Source of the DNA: an uncultured Alphaproteobacteria bacterium
GTDB taxonomy: Bacteria; Pseudomonadota; Alphaproteobacteria; RF32; CAG-239
Direction: 5' to 3'
Assembly: GCA_944391335.1 (NCBI GenBank)
Contig: CALXTF010000012.1
Span: 1 to 37,304, forward strand
Length of the DNA: 37,304 bases
Shown: positions 1-7,221 of the stretch, one piece after another
How positions within the stretch are numbered: position 1 is the stretch's first letter
Layout of the letters: every line of letters begins with the position of its first letter
Notes under the pieces: model-generated
What the model was told of the DNA's origin: nothing
The model's database searches: none
Seen by the model: only the letters and a program-made list of their open reading frames with translations
Position numbers and translations under genes: made by a program

Positions 1-89
1 TTAAGCCAACAGATTGGGGAAAGTAAAAAAAATTTGTTTCAAGCATAACAAAAAAGGTGGGGCTAATTTTATATAAACCTTAATATTAG

Positions 90-170
90 GTTATCTCCAA
101 GTCCCAAATTGCTAAAATTCTTGGTGTGCAAAGAAGCACTTTAAGACGGTTTATTGAAAGAACGGCTTAA
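90..170 (+). pseudogene. Decayed helix-turn-helix fragment (resolvase-like C-terminus)
   Basis: A frame running to the TAA at 168-170 encodes a short helix-turn-helix, with the core SQIAKILGVQRSTLRRF. This resembles the C-terminal DNA-binding end of small serine recombinases (resolvase/Hin, HTH_7 type). An in-frame stop lies just upstream at 87-89 and there is no start codon, so only about 26 codons remain. The most likely reading is a remnant of a recombinase or regulator truncated by decay or a frameshift inside the mobile region. A domain this short could equally come from another HTH family. Confidence 0.4.
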
Positions 171-259
171 CCTTTAACATCGCTATGTCATAAGTTAAAA
201 AATATACTATTTGGAAAATTAATTTTGTAGAGTTGTCATCTTTTATACTTCTATATCGT

Positions 260-415
260 ATGACTGATACACATAAGCAACTCAAAGACGAGTTATCAAT
301 TCTTTATCCCGATGTTACGGATGTTGAATTAAATGAAATGACAAACAATCTTATTAACTTTTATAAAATTGCGGTTGAGACGAGCTTAGAACAAGAAAAG
401 CAAGAAATAAAATAA
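260..415 (+). CDS. Small acidic protein upstream of the serine recombinase
   Basis: A 51-residue ORF from the ATG at 260; the frame also permits a TTG at 233, nine codons earlier. The protein is predicted helical and acidic, with the core LYPDVTDVELNEMTNNLINF. From memory, small proteins with the pattern LYPxLTxEELxEAxxNLxxY often precede phage or element recombinases in Alphaproteobacteria; I cannot verify this here. There is no strong ribosome binding site before either start, which lowers confidence. It lies in the same orientation as the recombinase, about 225 bases upstream. No function can be assigned. Confidence 0.45.
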   Translation: MTDTHKQLKDELSILYPDVTDVELNEMTNNLINFYKIAVETSLEQEKQEIK

Positions 416-556
416 AGTGTCGTTGATGACAAAAACTTTTCTTCATAAATAAAATAACTTCCGGTTCTCAAAACACAGAAGTTAATCTTTTGAAAAATCA
501 ACAAAATAACGGTTGTAAAAATTCATGACAACGAAACCGGAAACTTTATCGAAACC

Positions 557-637
557 ATGAATGCAGATGATTTTTATGCTGAAAATGATGATTTTGATGA
601 TAGCTATTCTTTTGATGACGAAGATGAGGATTATTAA
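557..637 (+). CDS. Very acidic micro-ORF coupled to the recombinase
   Basis: A 26-codon ORF from the ATG at 557, rich in Asp and Glu (ending DDEDEDY), stopping three bases before the recombinase ATG. The same frame is open back to 494 without a good start codon and reads sensibly there (VKIHDNETGNFIE), so the real protein may be longer, start at a non-standard codon, or be the tail of a frameshifted gene. The bases coding for its acidic tail include the GAGGA at 626-630 that can serve as the Shine-Dalgarno of the recombinase, so translation of the two could be coupled. No function is known. Confidence 0.35.
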   Translation: MNADDFYAENDDFDDSYSFDDEDEDY

Positions 638-640
638 GCC

Positions 641-2227
641 ATGAGAAAGAAATATCAGAAAGCAGTTAAAGAAAAATGCTCGGAAGCAATTATTTTTGCA
701 CGTGTATCTAGTGAGAAACAAGAAAAAGGCGCTTCTATTGAAGCTCAGAAAGAACTGATTTACAACTATTGTGCTCAACATCATCTCAAAATCATTAAAG
801 AATTTGAAATAACAGAAAGCACAACCCGCGGTGACAGAGTGAAATATAATGAAATGCTTGATTTTATCCGTGCCCGCAAGAAGAAAACAGCTATTGTTGT
901 TAACTGCGTGGACAGATTACAAAGAAGCGATGAGGATAATCCGGCTCTTAATAAACTCCGCAAAGACGGTAAAATCGTTCTGCATTTTATGAAAGAAAAT
1001 ATCATCTTGGATGAAGATTCTCCTGTTCATGATATATTTGCTTGGAAGATGAATGTATTAATGGCCGGTAATTATACAGATTCACTTTCATATAATGTTA
1101 AGCGTAGTTTTACGCACCTTTGGGAACAAGGTATATGGCCCGGAGAAGCTCCTCTTGGATATTTAAATAAGAGAGATGACGAGAACAAAGCAACTATTGT
1201 TATTGATCCTGTTCGTTCTTTGATTATTAAAAAATTATATGATGAATATGCAACCGGGGGACATTCTCTTAAAAGTATATGGAAGTTATCGCAGGAACTA
1301 GGTCTGGTATCCAAAAGAAAAAAGCGTAAAGGACGTTTTGTCAGCAGAAATACTGTTTATGATATTTTGACTAATCCTTTTTATTATGGCGAGATGTATA
1401 TACAAGGCAATGTTTACAAACATATTTATGAGCCGCTTGTTTCCAAAGAATTATTTGATCGTGTTCAAAAATTATTTACTCAAAACGGCAATCACAATCG
1501 CAATAATACAACAGAATATGCTAAGACGCCTTATATATTCAGAAAAATGATTCACTGTAAAGAATGCGGTTGCCTTTTTACTCCTGAAACAAAGATTAAG
1601 AAAAACGGTAAACAATATATTTATCTAAGGTGTGGACACCCAAATAAAACATGTCATCAGGGAATTGTAAATGAAAATATTATTTTGGAACAACTGAAAA
1701 CAGAATTGCTTGATAGAATTACATTGCCTCCGACTTTGCAAAAAGTTCTGAAAAATCAACTCATCAAAGATCTGGATGATACATCCGCTTTTAATAAAAT
1801 AATGAAAACCAATATCAGCAATAAATTGACAGAACTTAAAGTTAAAGAGGATAAAGCTCTTGATTTTTATTTAGAAGGAAAATTGTCGCAAGAAATTTAT
1901 GAAGCCAAGCAGGAACAAATCTCTAAAGAACGTCAGGAACTGGAAATCACCGCTGAAAAATATAAAACTATCAACAGCGAGATAAAACAAAAAATAATTG
2001 ATGTGATGTCTATGGCAAGCAATGTATCTTTCATATTTGCAAAAGCGAATCCGACACAAAAACAAAAATTGCTAAAATCTTTAATAACGGATTGCAAGCT
2101 TAACGGCTCCGTACTTGAATATAAATTGCTTAAACCATTTGATAAATTGCTTGGATGTTCTGATTATAAATCATGGCCAGCAATCATAACCAAGCACCTA
2201 AATGAATTTGAAGAAATCAAAATTTAA
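641..2227 (+). CDS. Large serine recombinase (site-specific integrase)
   Basis: A 528-residue large serine recombinase, expected to integrate or excise a mobile element by a Ser-phosphodiester intermediate. The N-terminal resolvase domain (about residues 16-155) has FARVSSEKQ with the probable catalytic Ser23 and the VDRLQRS motif near residue 90. A Recombinase domain follows (about 165-280; GIWPGEAPLGY, NPFYYGEM). A zinc ribbon has Cys306 and Cys309 (CKEC), then Cys331 and Cys338. A helical, charged, coiled-coil-like segment lies at about 380-450, as in family members that control directionality. Length and domain order are complete, so it may be active. The start is supported by GAGGA ten bases upstream. 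A terminator follows at 2287. The rest of the element should lie left of the window. It resembles cassette or phage integrases rather than small resolvases. Confidence 0.93.
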   Translation: MRKKYQKAVKEKCSEAIIFARVSSEKQEKGASIEAQKELIYNYCAQHHLKIIKEFEITESTTRGDRVKYNEMLDFIRARKKKTAIVVNCVDRLQRSDEDNPALNKLRKDGKIVLHFMKENIILDEDSPVHDIFAWKMNVLMAGNYTDSLSYNVKRSFTHLWEQGIWPGEAPLGYLNKRDDENKATIVIDPVRSLIIKKLYDEYATGGHSLKSIWKLSQELGLVSKRKKRKGRFVSRNTVYDILTNPFYYGEMYIQGNVYKHIYEPLVSKELFDRVQKLFTQNGNHNRNNTTEYAKTPYIFRKMIHCKECGCLFTPETKIKKNGKQYIYLRCGHPNKTCHQGIVNENIILEQLKTELLDRITLPPTLQKVLKNQLIKDLDDTSAFNKIMKTNISNKLTELKVKEDKALDFYLEGKLSQEIYEAKQEQISKERQELEITAEKYKTINSEIKQKIIDVMSMASNVSFIFAKANPTQKQKLLKSLITDCKLNGSVLEYKLLKPFDKLLGCSDYKSWPAIITKHLNEFEEIKI

Positions 2228-2286
2228 TCAGCTTTTTTATTTGTATATCAGTCCGTGGATTGCAAGATGTCTCCGACCATTGGATA

Positions 2287-2312
2287 AACCGCCGTTTTCG
2301 GCGGTTCTTTTT
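2287..2312 (+). terminator. Rho-independent terminator after the recombinase
   Basis: An 8-bp perfect stem, AACCGCCG/CGGCGGTT, closes a TTTT loop and is followed by CTTTTT. Its orientation and position end the recombinase transcript. Confidence 0.85.
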
Positions 2313-2410
2313 ATATTTAGAACCAGCGACCTCGATAGGATACTCTTATAATGATATAAAAAATTTTTACATATATACAAAGTGAAAGGATATACATAAC
2401 AAATAGGATA

Positions 2411-2446
2411 AAAAAGATAGTACCAATTCAAAAATACTACCTTTTT
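2411..2446 (-). terminator. Terminator of the minus-strand kdsB-side genes
   Basis: Arms AAAAAGATAGTA (2411-2422) and TACTACCTTTTT (2435-2446) pair over 12 positions with one G-U wobble when read on the minus strand, followed there by a T-run. It lies just past the stop codon of the flippase-domain gene at 2467 and converges with the recombinase terminator. Confidence 0.55.
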
Positions 2447-2466
2447 CGATTTTTGAAAAAATTTTC

Positions 2467-3468
2467 TTAAATTTTATTCCTATTCATCTGTGCTGTATTC
2501 ATAATTTTAATTTTTTCTAAACGCTGTTTTTTTACATATTTTAAATAACTTTCATAAGAAAACAACATAATTGCTGAAATAACCATCGGTAATAAATAAT
2601 AAATAACACGATAGGCTATTAATGCTCCAAACAAACTTGCTTGGTTATGCTCTCCCGGAATAATATACATAAACAATCCTTCAAAAACACCTAATCCCCC
2701 TGGAACTTGACTAAACACTCCTAAAACTTGTGCAATAATAAAAACGCCAATAAATGTGTTAAATGAAATATCAACAAAAGGAAGTAAAGAAAAGTAAAGA
2801 ACCAAGGACGCCATTAAAATGTCGGCGGCACCGATAAAAACTTGTGCTAAAGCCATTTTAAACGAAGGCATTTCAAAAACAACACCTTTTATTATTAATG
2901 GTTTTCGGTAAAAAGCACTGAGTCCCAAATAAATTCCTAAACCTAATACTGAACATAATGTAACAATTTCCGTTGTTAATCTAGAAACAGAACCTGCTCC
3001 GAAAGCATGAGATGGTGTAATGATATAACCTACAATAATCAGAAAAAAACACGCCACTAAGTATGTAAATCCGGAAAAAGTAACCATTCTTACAATTTCT
3101 CCGCCATGAAACCGCCAACGCGTATAAAGACGATAACGAATACTTCCTCCGGAAACAATCGCATGACCGGCGTTATTACTTACGGAAAAGCCTATAAAAC
3201 CGGCAAAAATCCATTTCCAAGCAGCCAATTTTCGTTTAACATAGCGCAATGCTAAATAATCATAAGATGATAAAGCGATATATCCTCCAATAGAAGCTAA
3301 ACAAGCCATTCCCAAATTATAAGAAGGAATACTATATAACGCACTTTCTATATCATGCCAACTATATTTTCCTAATTGTCTATAAAGCATATAAGCAGCA
3401 AGAGCAAAAAAGAATAATCCTGCCCATGACACTATTTTTTTTAATATTTTTTTTGTTCGTGATGCCAT
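2467..3468 (-). CDS. MprF/UPF0104-type flippase-domain membrane protein
   Basis: A 333-residue polytopic inner-membrane protein of the lysylphosphatidylglycerol synthase transmembrane family (PF03706; MprF N-terminal or YbhN type). Characteristic family segments are SGGSIRYRLY near residue 107 and PGGLGVFEG near residue 255, within roughly eight hydrophobic helices. It has no C-terminal GNAT-like aminoacyl transferase domain, so it is not a full MprF; the membrane part alone is associated with flipping or exposing lipids. The start ATG has GAAAGGT six bases upstream. A 109-base gap separates it from the upstream permease gene, so it may have its own promoter; no clear one was seen. Lipid substrate unknown. 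Confidence 0.85.
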   Translation of the reverse strand: MASRTKKILKKIVSWAGLFFFALAAYMLYRQLGKYSWHDIESALYSIPSYNLGMACLASIGGYIALSSYDYLALRYVKRKLAAWKWIFAGFIGFSVSNNAGHAIVSGGSIRYRLYTRWRFHGGEIVRMVTFSGFTYLVACFFLIIVGYIITPSHAFGAGSVSRLTTEIVTLCSVLGLGIYLGLSAFYRKPLIIKGVVFEMPSFKMALAQVFIGAADILMASLVLYFSLLPFVDISFNTFIGVFIIAQVLGVFSQVPGGLGVFEGLFMYIIPGEHNQASLFGALIAYRVIYYLLPMVISAIMLFSYESYLKYVKKQRLEKIKIMNTAQMNRNKI

Positions 3469-3577
3469 TTACCTTTCACCTCTATATTTTATAAAATCTT
3501 TTAATATATAAGTCTAATTTTCTAAAGATATTATAAATATATCAAAAATTTTTATTTTTTTAATAATCCTGTTTATT

Positions 3578-4429
3578 TTAGAAGGAATCAAGTATTAAAC
3601 CGGCTAAAACACCGCTTATATATAGGATAAGAGTTAATATTAAATTTTCTTTCAATTTGTGATTGACACGATAAAGCACCAACAATCCGACACCCGCACC
3701 AACTAAAGTGCCGCTCATCATTGTTCCAAAAGTAATTGCTTTTTCCATATAAAGGCTTGTTACAATAACAGATACGGAACAATTTGGAATTAATCCCAAC
3801 AAACCAGAAACAATAGGACCTGCAAATGGATAAGATAAAAAATGCGTCAATCGGTCAATACCCACAAAAACAACTAACAAATTAAATAAAAAAACAAAAA
3901 CAAAAACAAAAAGAGTGATTTTTATGGAATGTCCCAAAGCCGAATACCAAATACCTTTTTCACATTTACAATTTTCATTACGGCAAAAAGTTTCAACATC
4001 AACATTTTGTGGTTTTAATAATGTATTTTGTCGACAATAAAAATCAAGCATCCATCCTACAAACAAACCGATACCGGCTTTAAGCATTAAAATTTTTAAA
4101 ATTAATAAAGGAGAAGCAGAACCTGCAATTAAGACAGGCAGCATTTCATCAGAAGTAGAAAGAAAAACAGCGAGTAACGTTCCTGCGGAAATAATTCTTA
4201 CGGTATAAAAATTAGAAGCCGCGGCCGCCATACCGCATTGTGGAAACAAACCGCATAAAGCACCGATTAAAGGCCCTGCCCGACCTGATTTACTAATCAA
4301 ATTAATCGTTTTATCTCCTATTTTTGTTTCTAGATATTCCAATATCAAATATGTTATCATTAAAACAGGAAAAAGTTTTAAAGTATCAAAGAAAGTATGT
4401 TCCACAGCATGAAGCATTGTCTCTATCAT
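3578..4429 (-). CDS. Putative heavy-metal permease, ArsP_2 family
   Basis: A 283-residue membrane protein matching the putative 10-TM metal exporter family ArsP_2 (PF11449), often labelled putative manganese transporter or arsenic efflux protein. The first half has GLFPQCGMAAAASNFYT and LSTSDEMLP (residues about 60-100); the second half has the internally related GLIPNCSVSVIVTSLY. A cytoplasmic Cys-rich stretch (CRNENCKCEKG, about 148-160) between the halves could bind metal. The start has AAAGGA upstream. It follows the sirtuin gene by 20 bases and is probably cotranscribed with kdsB and the sirtuin. The substrate metal cannot be told from sequence. Confidence 0.8.
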   Translation of the reverse strand: MIETMLHAVEHTFFDTLKLFPVLMITYLILEYLETKIGDKTINLISKSGRAGPLIGALCGLFPQCGMAAAASNFYTVRIISAGTLLAVFLSTSDEMLPVLIAGSASPLLILKILMLKAGIGLFVGWMLDFYCRQNTLLKPQNVDVETFCRNENCKCEKGIWYSALGHSIKITLFVFVFVFLFNLLVVFVGIDRLTHFLSYPFAGPIVSGLLGLIPNCSVSVIVTSLYMEKAITFGTMMSGTLVGAGVGLLVLYRVNHKLKENLILTLILYISGVLAGLILDSF

Positions 4430-4449
4430 GATATATTCCTTTAAAAGTC

Positions 4450-5154
4450 CTATATTTGTTTTAAGATTTTTTCCACATAAGGCGGAAACATTTGCCCTGC
4501 GGGTCCAACAATATGATTATCAAAATCATAATGATTAATTGTTTCATGTAAATTAAACTCTATTGTATCCGCTCCATAATATTTGGCATTACTTGCAAAA
4601 GTATTCGCCGGATAAACGGCACCTGAAGTTCCTATTGCAATAAAGAGACGACATTCTGAAAGTAGTTTTTGGACTTGATTAAGGGAAAGCAAATTCTCTC
4701 CAAAAAAGACGATATTAGGTTTCATTTTTCCTTGAATATGACAAAAAGGGCAAACCGTTTCGACAGAAGTATCTTCTAAAGAGGTGATAATTTTACCACA
4801 ATTCATACATACCGATTGATCTATTTGCCCGTGAATATGCACGACATTAACATTTCCTGCTTTTTCATGTAACAAATCGACATTTTGAGTAATAACGCTA
4901 ACCGTACCGTTTTTATATTCATGTTGCAGACGTGTAATTGCAAAATGAGCGGGATTAGGCTTTTTATCTTCAATATCTTTTCTTAATTGATTATAAAAAT
5001 TGTGTATTACCTTTGGATTTTGATAATACGCTTGTATTGTAGCCACATCTTCGACCTTATGATTATTCCACAAACCGTTACAATCACGGAAAGTGGGAAT
5101 TCCTGACTCTGCGGAAATTCCGGCTCCACTTAAAATTACGATATTTCCATACAT
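4450..5154 (-). CDS. cobB: NAD-dependent protein deacylase, sirtuin class III (CobB-like)
   Basis: A 234-residue Sir2-family enzyme that removes acyl groups from lysine using NAD. It has GAGISAESGIPTFR (residues 10-23), TQNVDLLHEKAG with the catalytic His in VHIHG, and a four-Cys zinc site (CMNCG, then CPFC). Length fits bacterial CobB. The CobB/SIRT5 acyl-pocket motif Y-x-x-R reads Y54-N-Q-L57 here, with Arg displaced to residue 58, so preference for succinyl-lysine may be lost; this rests on an ungapped comparison with E. coli CobB from memory. A good Shine-Dalgarno (GGAAAGTGGG) precedes the ATG. It sits 23 bases after kdsB in the same operon. Confidence 0.92.
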   Translation of the reverse strand: MYGNIVILSGAGISAESGIPTFRDCNGLWNNHKVEDVATIQAYYQNPKVIHNFYNQLRKDIEDKKPNPAHFAITRLQHEYKNGTVSVITQNVDLLHEKAGNVNVVHIHGQIDQSVCMNCGKIITSLEDTSVETVCPFCHIQGKMKPNIVFFGENLLSLNQVQKLLSECRLFIAIGTSGAVYPANTFASNAKYYGADTIEFNLHETINHYDFDNHIVGPAGQMFPPYVEKILKQI

Positions 5155-5177
5155 ATCCCACTTTCCATATTATTATC

Positions 5178-5948
5178 TTATTTTATCCATTTACGAGCTT
5201 CTTCTAAATCTTCGGGAGTATCAATATCTGCCGGAGCGTTTTTATTTAAGGTTAATTCATTAATAAGTTTAGCGCGTATTTGCATTCCGTTTTCCAAAGC
5301 TCTCAATTGTTCAAGGCTTTCTCTTTCCTCTAAAACACCGACGGGCAATTCCACGAATTTTTTAAGAGATTCTGCACGATATACATAGATACCGATATGA
5401 TGATAAAAATCATGATTTTTACATTTTTCCGGATTACGAATAAAGGGAGCTTGAGCTCTAGTAAAATATAAACAACGCCCCTCTGTTTGTCCTTGACGCA
5501 ATCCCATTACGATTTTGACATTACTAGGTTCTTTAACATCATTTTCATTATCAAAGACCATGCCAACTGTTGCAATATCACATCCGGTTCGTTCAATCAT
5601 TTCTATCAAATCATTATTAACCGACGGATTAACATTGACGGCATCTCCTTGAAAATTAACGACAATATCATATTTTCCTTCCGGATCTATTTCTTTTAAT
5701 GCTGCGGCAATTCTATCTGTTCCGGAAGGAAGAGAAGGATCTGTTAAAACCGCTTTAGCTCCAAATTTTTCACAAGCATTTACTATAACTTGATCACCTG
5801 CGGCAACAAACACATCCCCAGGAACTGTTTTTTTTACATTTTCGTAAACGCGCTGCAACAAACTTTTTCCATTAATATCCAATAAAGGCTTATTAGGTAA
5901 ACGTGTGGAGGCCATACGAACAGGGATCATAGTTACAACATTACTCAC
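5178..5948 (-). CDS. kdsB: 3-deoxy-manno-octulosonate cytidylyltransferase
   Basis: A 256-residue CMP-Kdo synthetase, which activates Kdo with CTP for LPS inner-core assembly in the cytoplasm. Motifs seen: MIPVRMASTRLPNKPL, the SGTDRIA motif, LYFTRAQAPF, YHHIGIYVY and LEQLRALENGM. The usual NVQGDEP segment reads NFQGDAVNV, keeping the metal-binding Asp but changing the next residues. The GTG at 5948 is chosen because AAAGGA lies seven bases upstream; an ATG six codons in is the alternative. It is the first gene of a minus-strand operon with the sirtuin and metal permease, and a strong promoter lies upstream. Confidence 0.93.
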   Translation of the reverse strand: MSNVVTMIPVRMASTRLPNKPLLDINGKSLLQRVYENVKKTVPGDVFVAAGDQVIVNACEKFGAKAVLTDPSLPSGTDRIAAALKEIDPEGKYDIVVNFQGDAVNVNPSVNNDLIEMIERTGCDIATVGMVFDNENDVKEPSNVKIVMGLRQGQTEGRCLYFTRAQAPFIRNPEKCKNHDFYHHIGIYVYRAESLKKFVELPVGVLEERESLEQLRALENGMQIRAKLINELTLNKNAPADIDTPEDLEEARKWIK

Positions 5949-5989
5949 AATTATTTCCTTTCTTTTTAATTATGTCAGAAACAATATGT

Positions 5990-6017
5990 ATAATATCTTT
6001 TTAAAAAAACTTGTCAA
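5990..6017 (-). promoter_or_regulatory. Sigma-70-type promoter for kdsB
   Basis: On the minus strand TTGACA (6017-6012), a 16-base spacer and TATTAT (5995-5990) lie about 42 bases upstream of the kdsB start, in the intergenic region shared with queA. Confidence 0.6.
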
Positions 6018-6039
6018 CAAGCTTCAAAATTCATAAAGC

Positions 6040-6068
6040 TTGCAAAAAACATTATCTTGTACTATAAC
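6040..6068 (+). promoter_or_regulatory. Sigma-70-type promoter for queA
   Basis: TTGCAA (6040-6045), a 17-base spacer and TATAAC (6063-6068) lie 23 bases upstream of the queA ATG. It is divergent from the kdsB promoter. Confidence 0.55.
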
Positions 6069-6091
6069 CGGCAAAAAAGGACAAAAAGAAA

Positions 6092-7177
6092 ATGAAAGTA
6101 GATATTTTTGATTTTAAATTTGATCGTAGTTTAATTGCAGACCAACCGGCGAACCCTCGCGACAGTTCTCGTTTACTTGACTTAAGCGAAGAAGATAAAA
6201 TAATTGATCGCCATTTTTATGATTTACCAGATATCCTTCATTCAGGCGACGTTTTGGTTTTTAACGACACTAAAGTGATCCCTGCCCGCCTTTACGGCAG
6301 TCGCGGGTTAGCAAAAGTGGAAGTAACCCTCTATCGACCGGTCGATGGAATTATATGGTGGGCTTTTATCAAAAATGCCAAAAGATTACACTTTGGAGAT
6401 TGTATTTATTTTTATACGGATGATATTATACCGGAAAAAAGCGATTTTTCAGCATCAGTTTTAGAGAAAAAAAATGATGACGGAGTTCTTATTCGTTTTA
6501 ATTGTCCTGTGGAAAAATTAACTGTAAATCTGCAAAAATACGGTTTAATGCCTCTTCCGCCATATATTAAAAGAGATAAACCCACCCAAGGCGGAGGATG
6601 GGATAAATATAACGATAAAGAAAACTATCAGACAATTTACGCTCGTTATGAAGGAGCTGTTGCCGCACCGACAGCCGGATTGCATTTTACTAAAAGAGTT
6701 TTTGACGCTTTAGAAAAAAAAGGAATACAAAAAGTGTTTGTTACACTTCACGTTGGCGCCGGTACTTTTTTACCGGTTAAAACAGAAGATACCAAAGACC
6801 ACAAAATGCATACGGAATATTGTGAAATTTCTTCTGAAGCTTGTGATATTCTAAATAAAGCCAAAGCTCAAGGCAGAAGAATTATCGCCGTTGGAACAAC
6901 TTCTTTACGTCTTTTAGAAACAGCGGCAGATAATCATGGCACACTCCACCCTTTTACCGGAGATACAGATATTTTTATTACACCCGGATATAAATTTAAA
7001 GTTATTGATATGATTATAACTAATTTTCATTTACCAAAATCAACTTTATTTATGCTTATATGCGCTATTGCCGGAACAGATAGAATGAAAAAAGCTTATC
7101 AACACGCAATCGACGAACGCTATCGTTTTTATTCATATGGCGACAGCTGTATCATCAAATGCGTAAATAAAATTTAA
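6092..7177 (+). CDS. queA: tRNA preQ1(34) S-adenosylmethionine ribosyltransferase-isomerase
   Basis: A 361-residue QueA, which transfers and isomerises the ribosyl group of SAM onto preQ1 at tRNA position 34 to give epoxyqueuosine. Conserved blocks are all present: DFKFDRSLIADQPANPRDSS at the N-terminus, VFNDTKVIPARLYG, PTAGLHFT, HVGAGTFLPV, GTTSLRLLE and ITNFHLPKSTLFML near the C-terminus. The length is full (usual 340-365). The ATG has AAGGA about 11 bases upstream and a promoter at 6040. No other queuosine gene lies nearby. The membrane GGDEF-like gene follows after 44 bases and may be cotranscribed. Confidence 0.96.
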   Translation: MKVDIFDFKFDRSLIADQPANPRDSSRLLDLSEEDKIIDRHFYDLPDILHSGDVLVFNDTKVIPARLYGSRGLAKVEVTLYRPVDGIIWWAFIKNAKRLHFGDCIYFYTDDIIPEKSDFSASVLEKKNDDGVLIRFNCPVEKLTVNLQKYGLMPLPPYIKRDKPTQGGGWDKYNDKENYQTIYARYEGAVAAPTAGLHFTKRVFDALEKKGIQKVFVTLHVGAGTFLPVKTEDTKDHKMHTEYCEISSEACDILNKAKAQGRRIIAVGTTSLRLLETAADNHGTLHPFTGDTDIFITPGYKFKVIDMIITNFHLPKSTLFMLICAIAGTDRMKKAYQHAIDERYRFYSYGDSCIIKCVNKI

Positions 7178-7221
7178 ACGCTTCTTGATTATAATTTCCA
7201 TAAAAAGGAGAAAAAATCAAA

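Noticed and set aside
1-48. A 15-codon frame ending at TAA 46-48 (LSQQIGESKKNLFQA), perhaps the C-terminus of a gene entering from the left.
   Set aside because: Too short to identify and no other support; it is cut by the window edge.
482-784. A 100-codon minus-strand frame with hydrophobic content.
   Set aside because: It is antisense to the recombinase start and the micro-ORF; its Phe/Ile richness simply mirrors Lys/Glu/Asp-rich coding on the plus strand.
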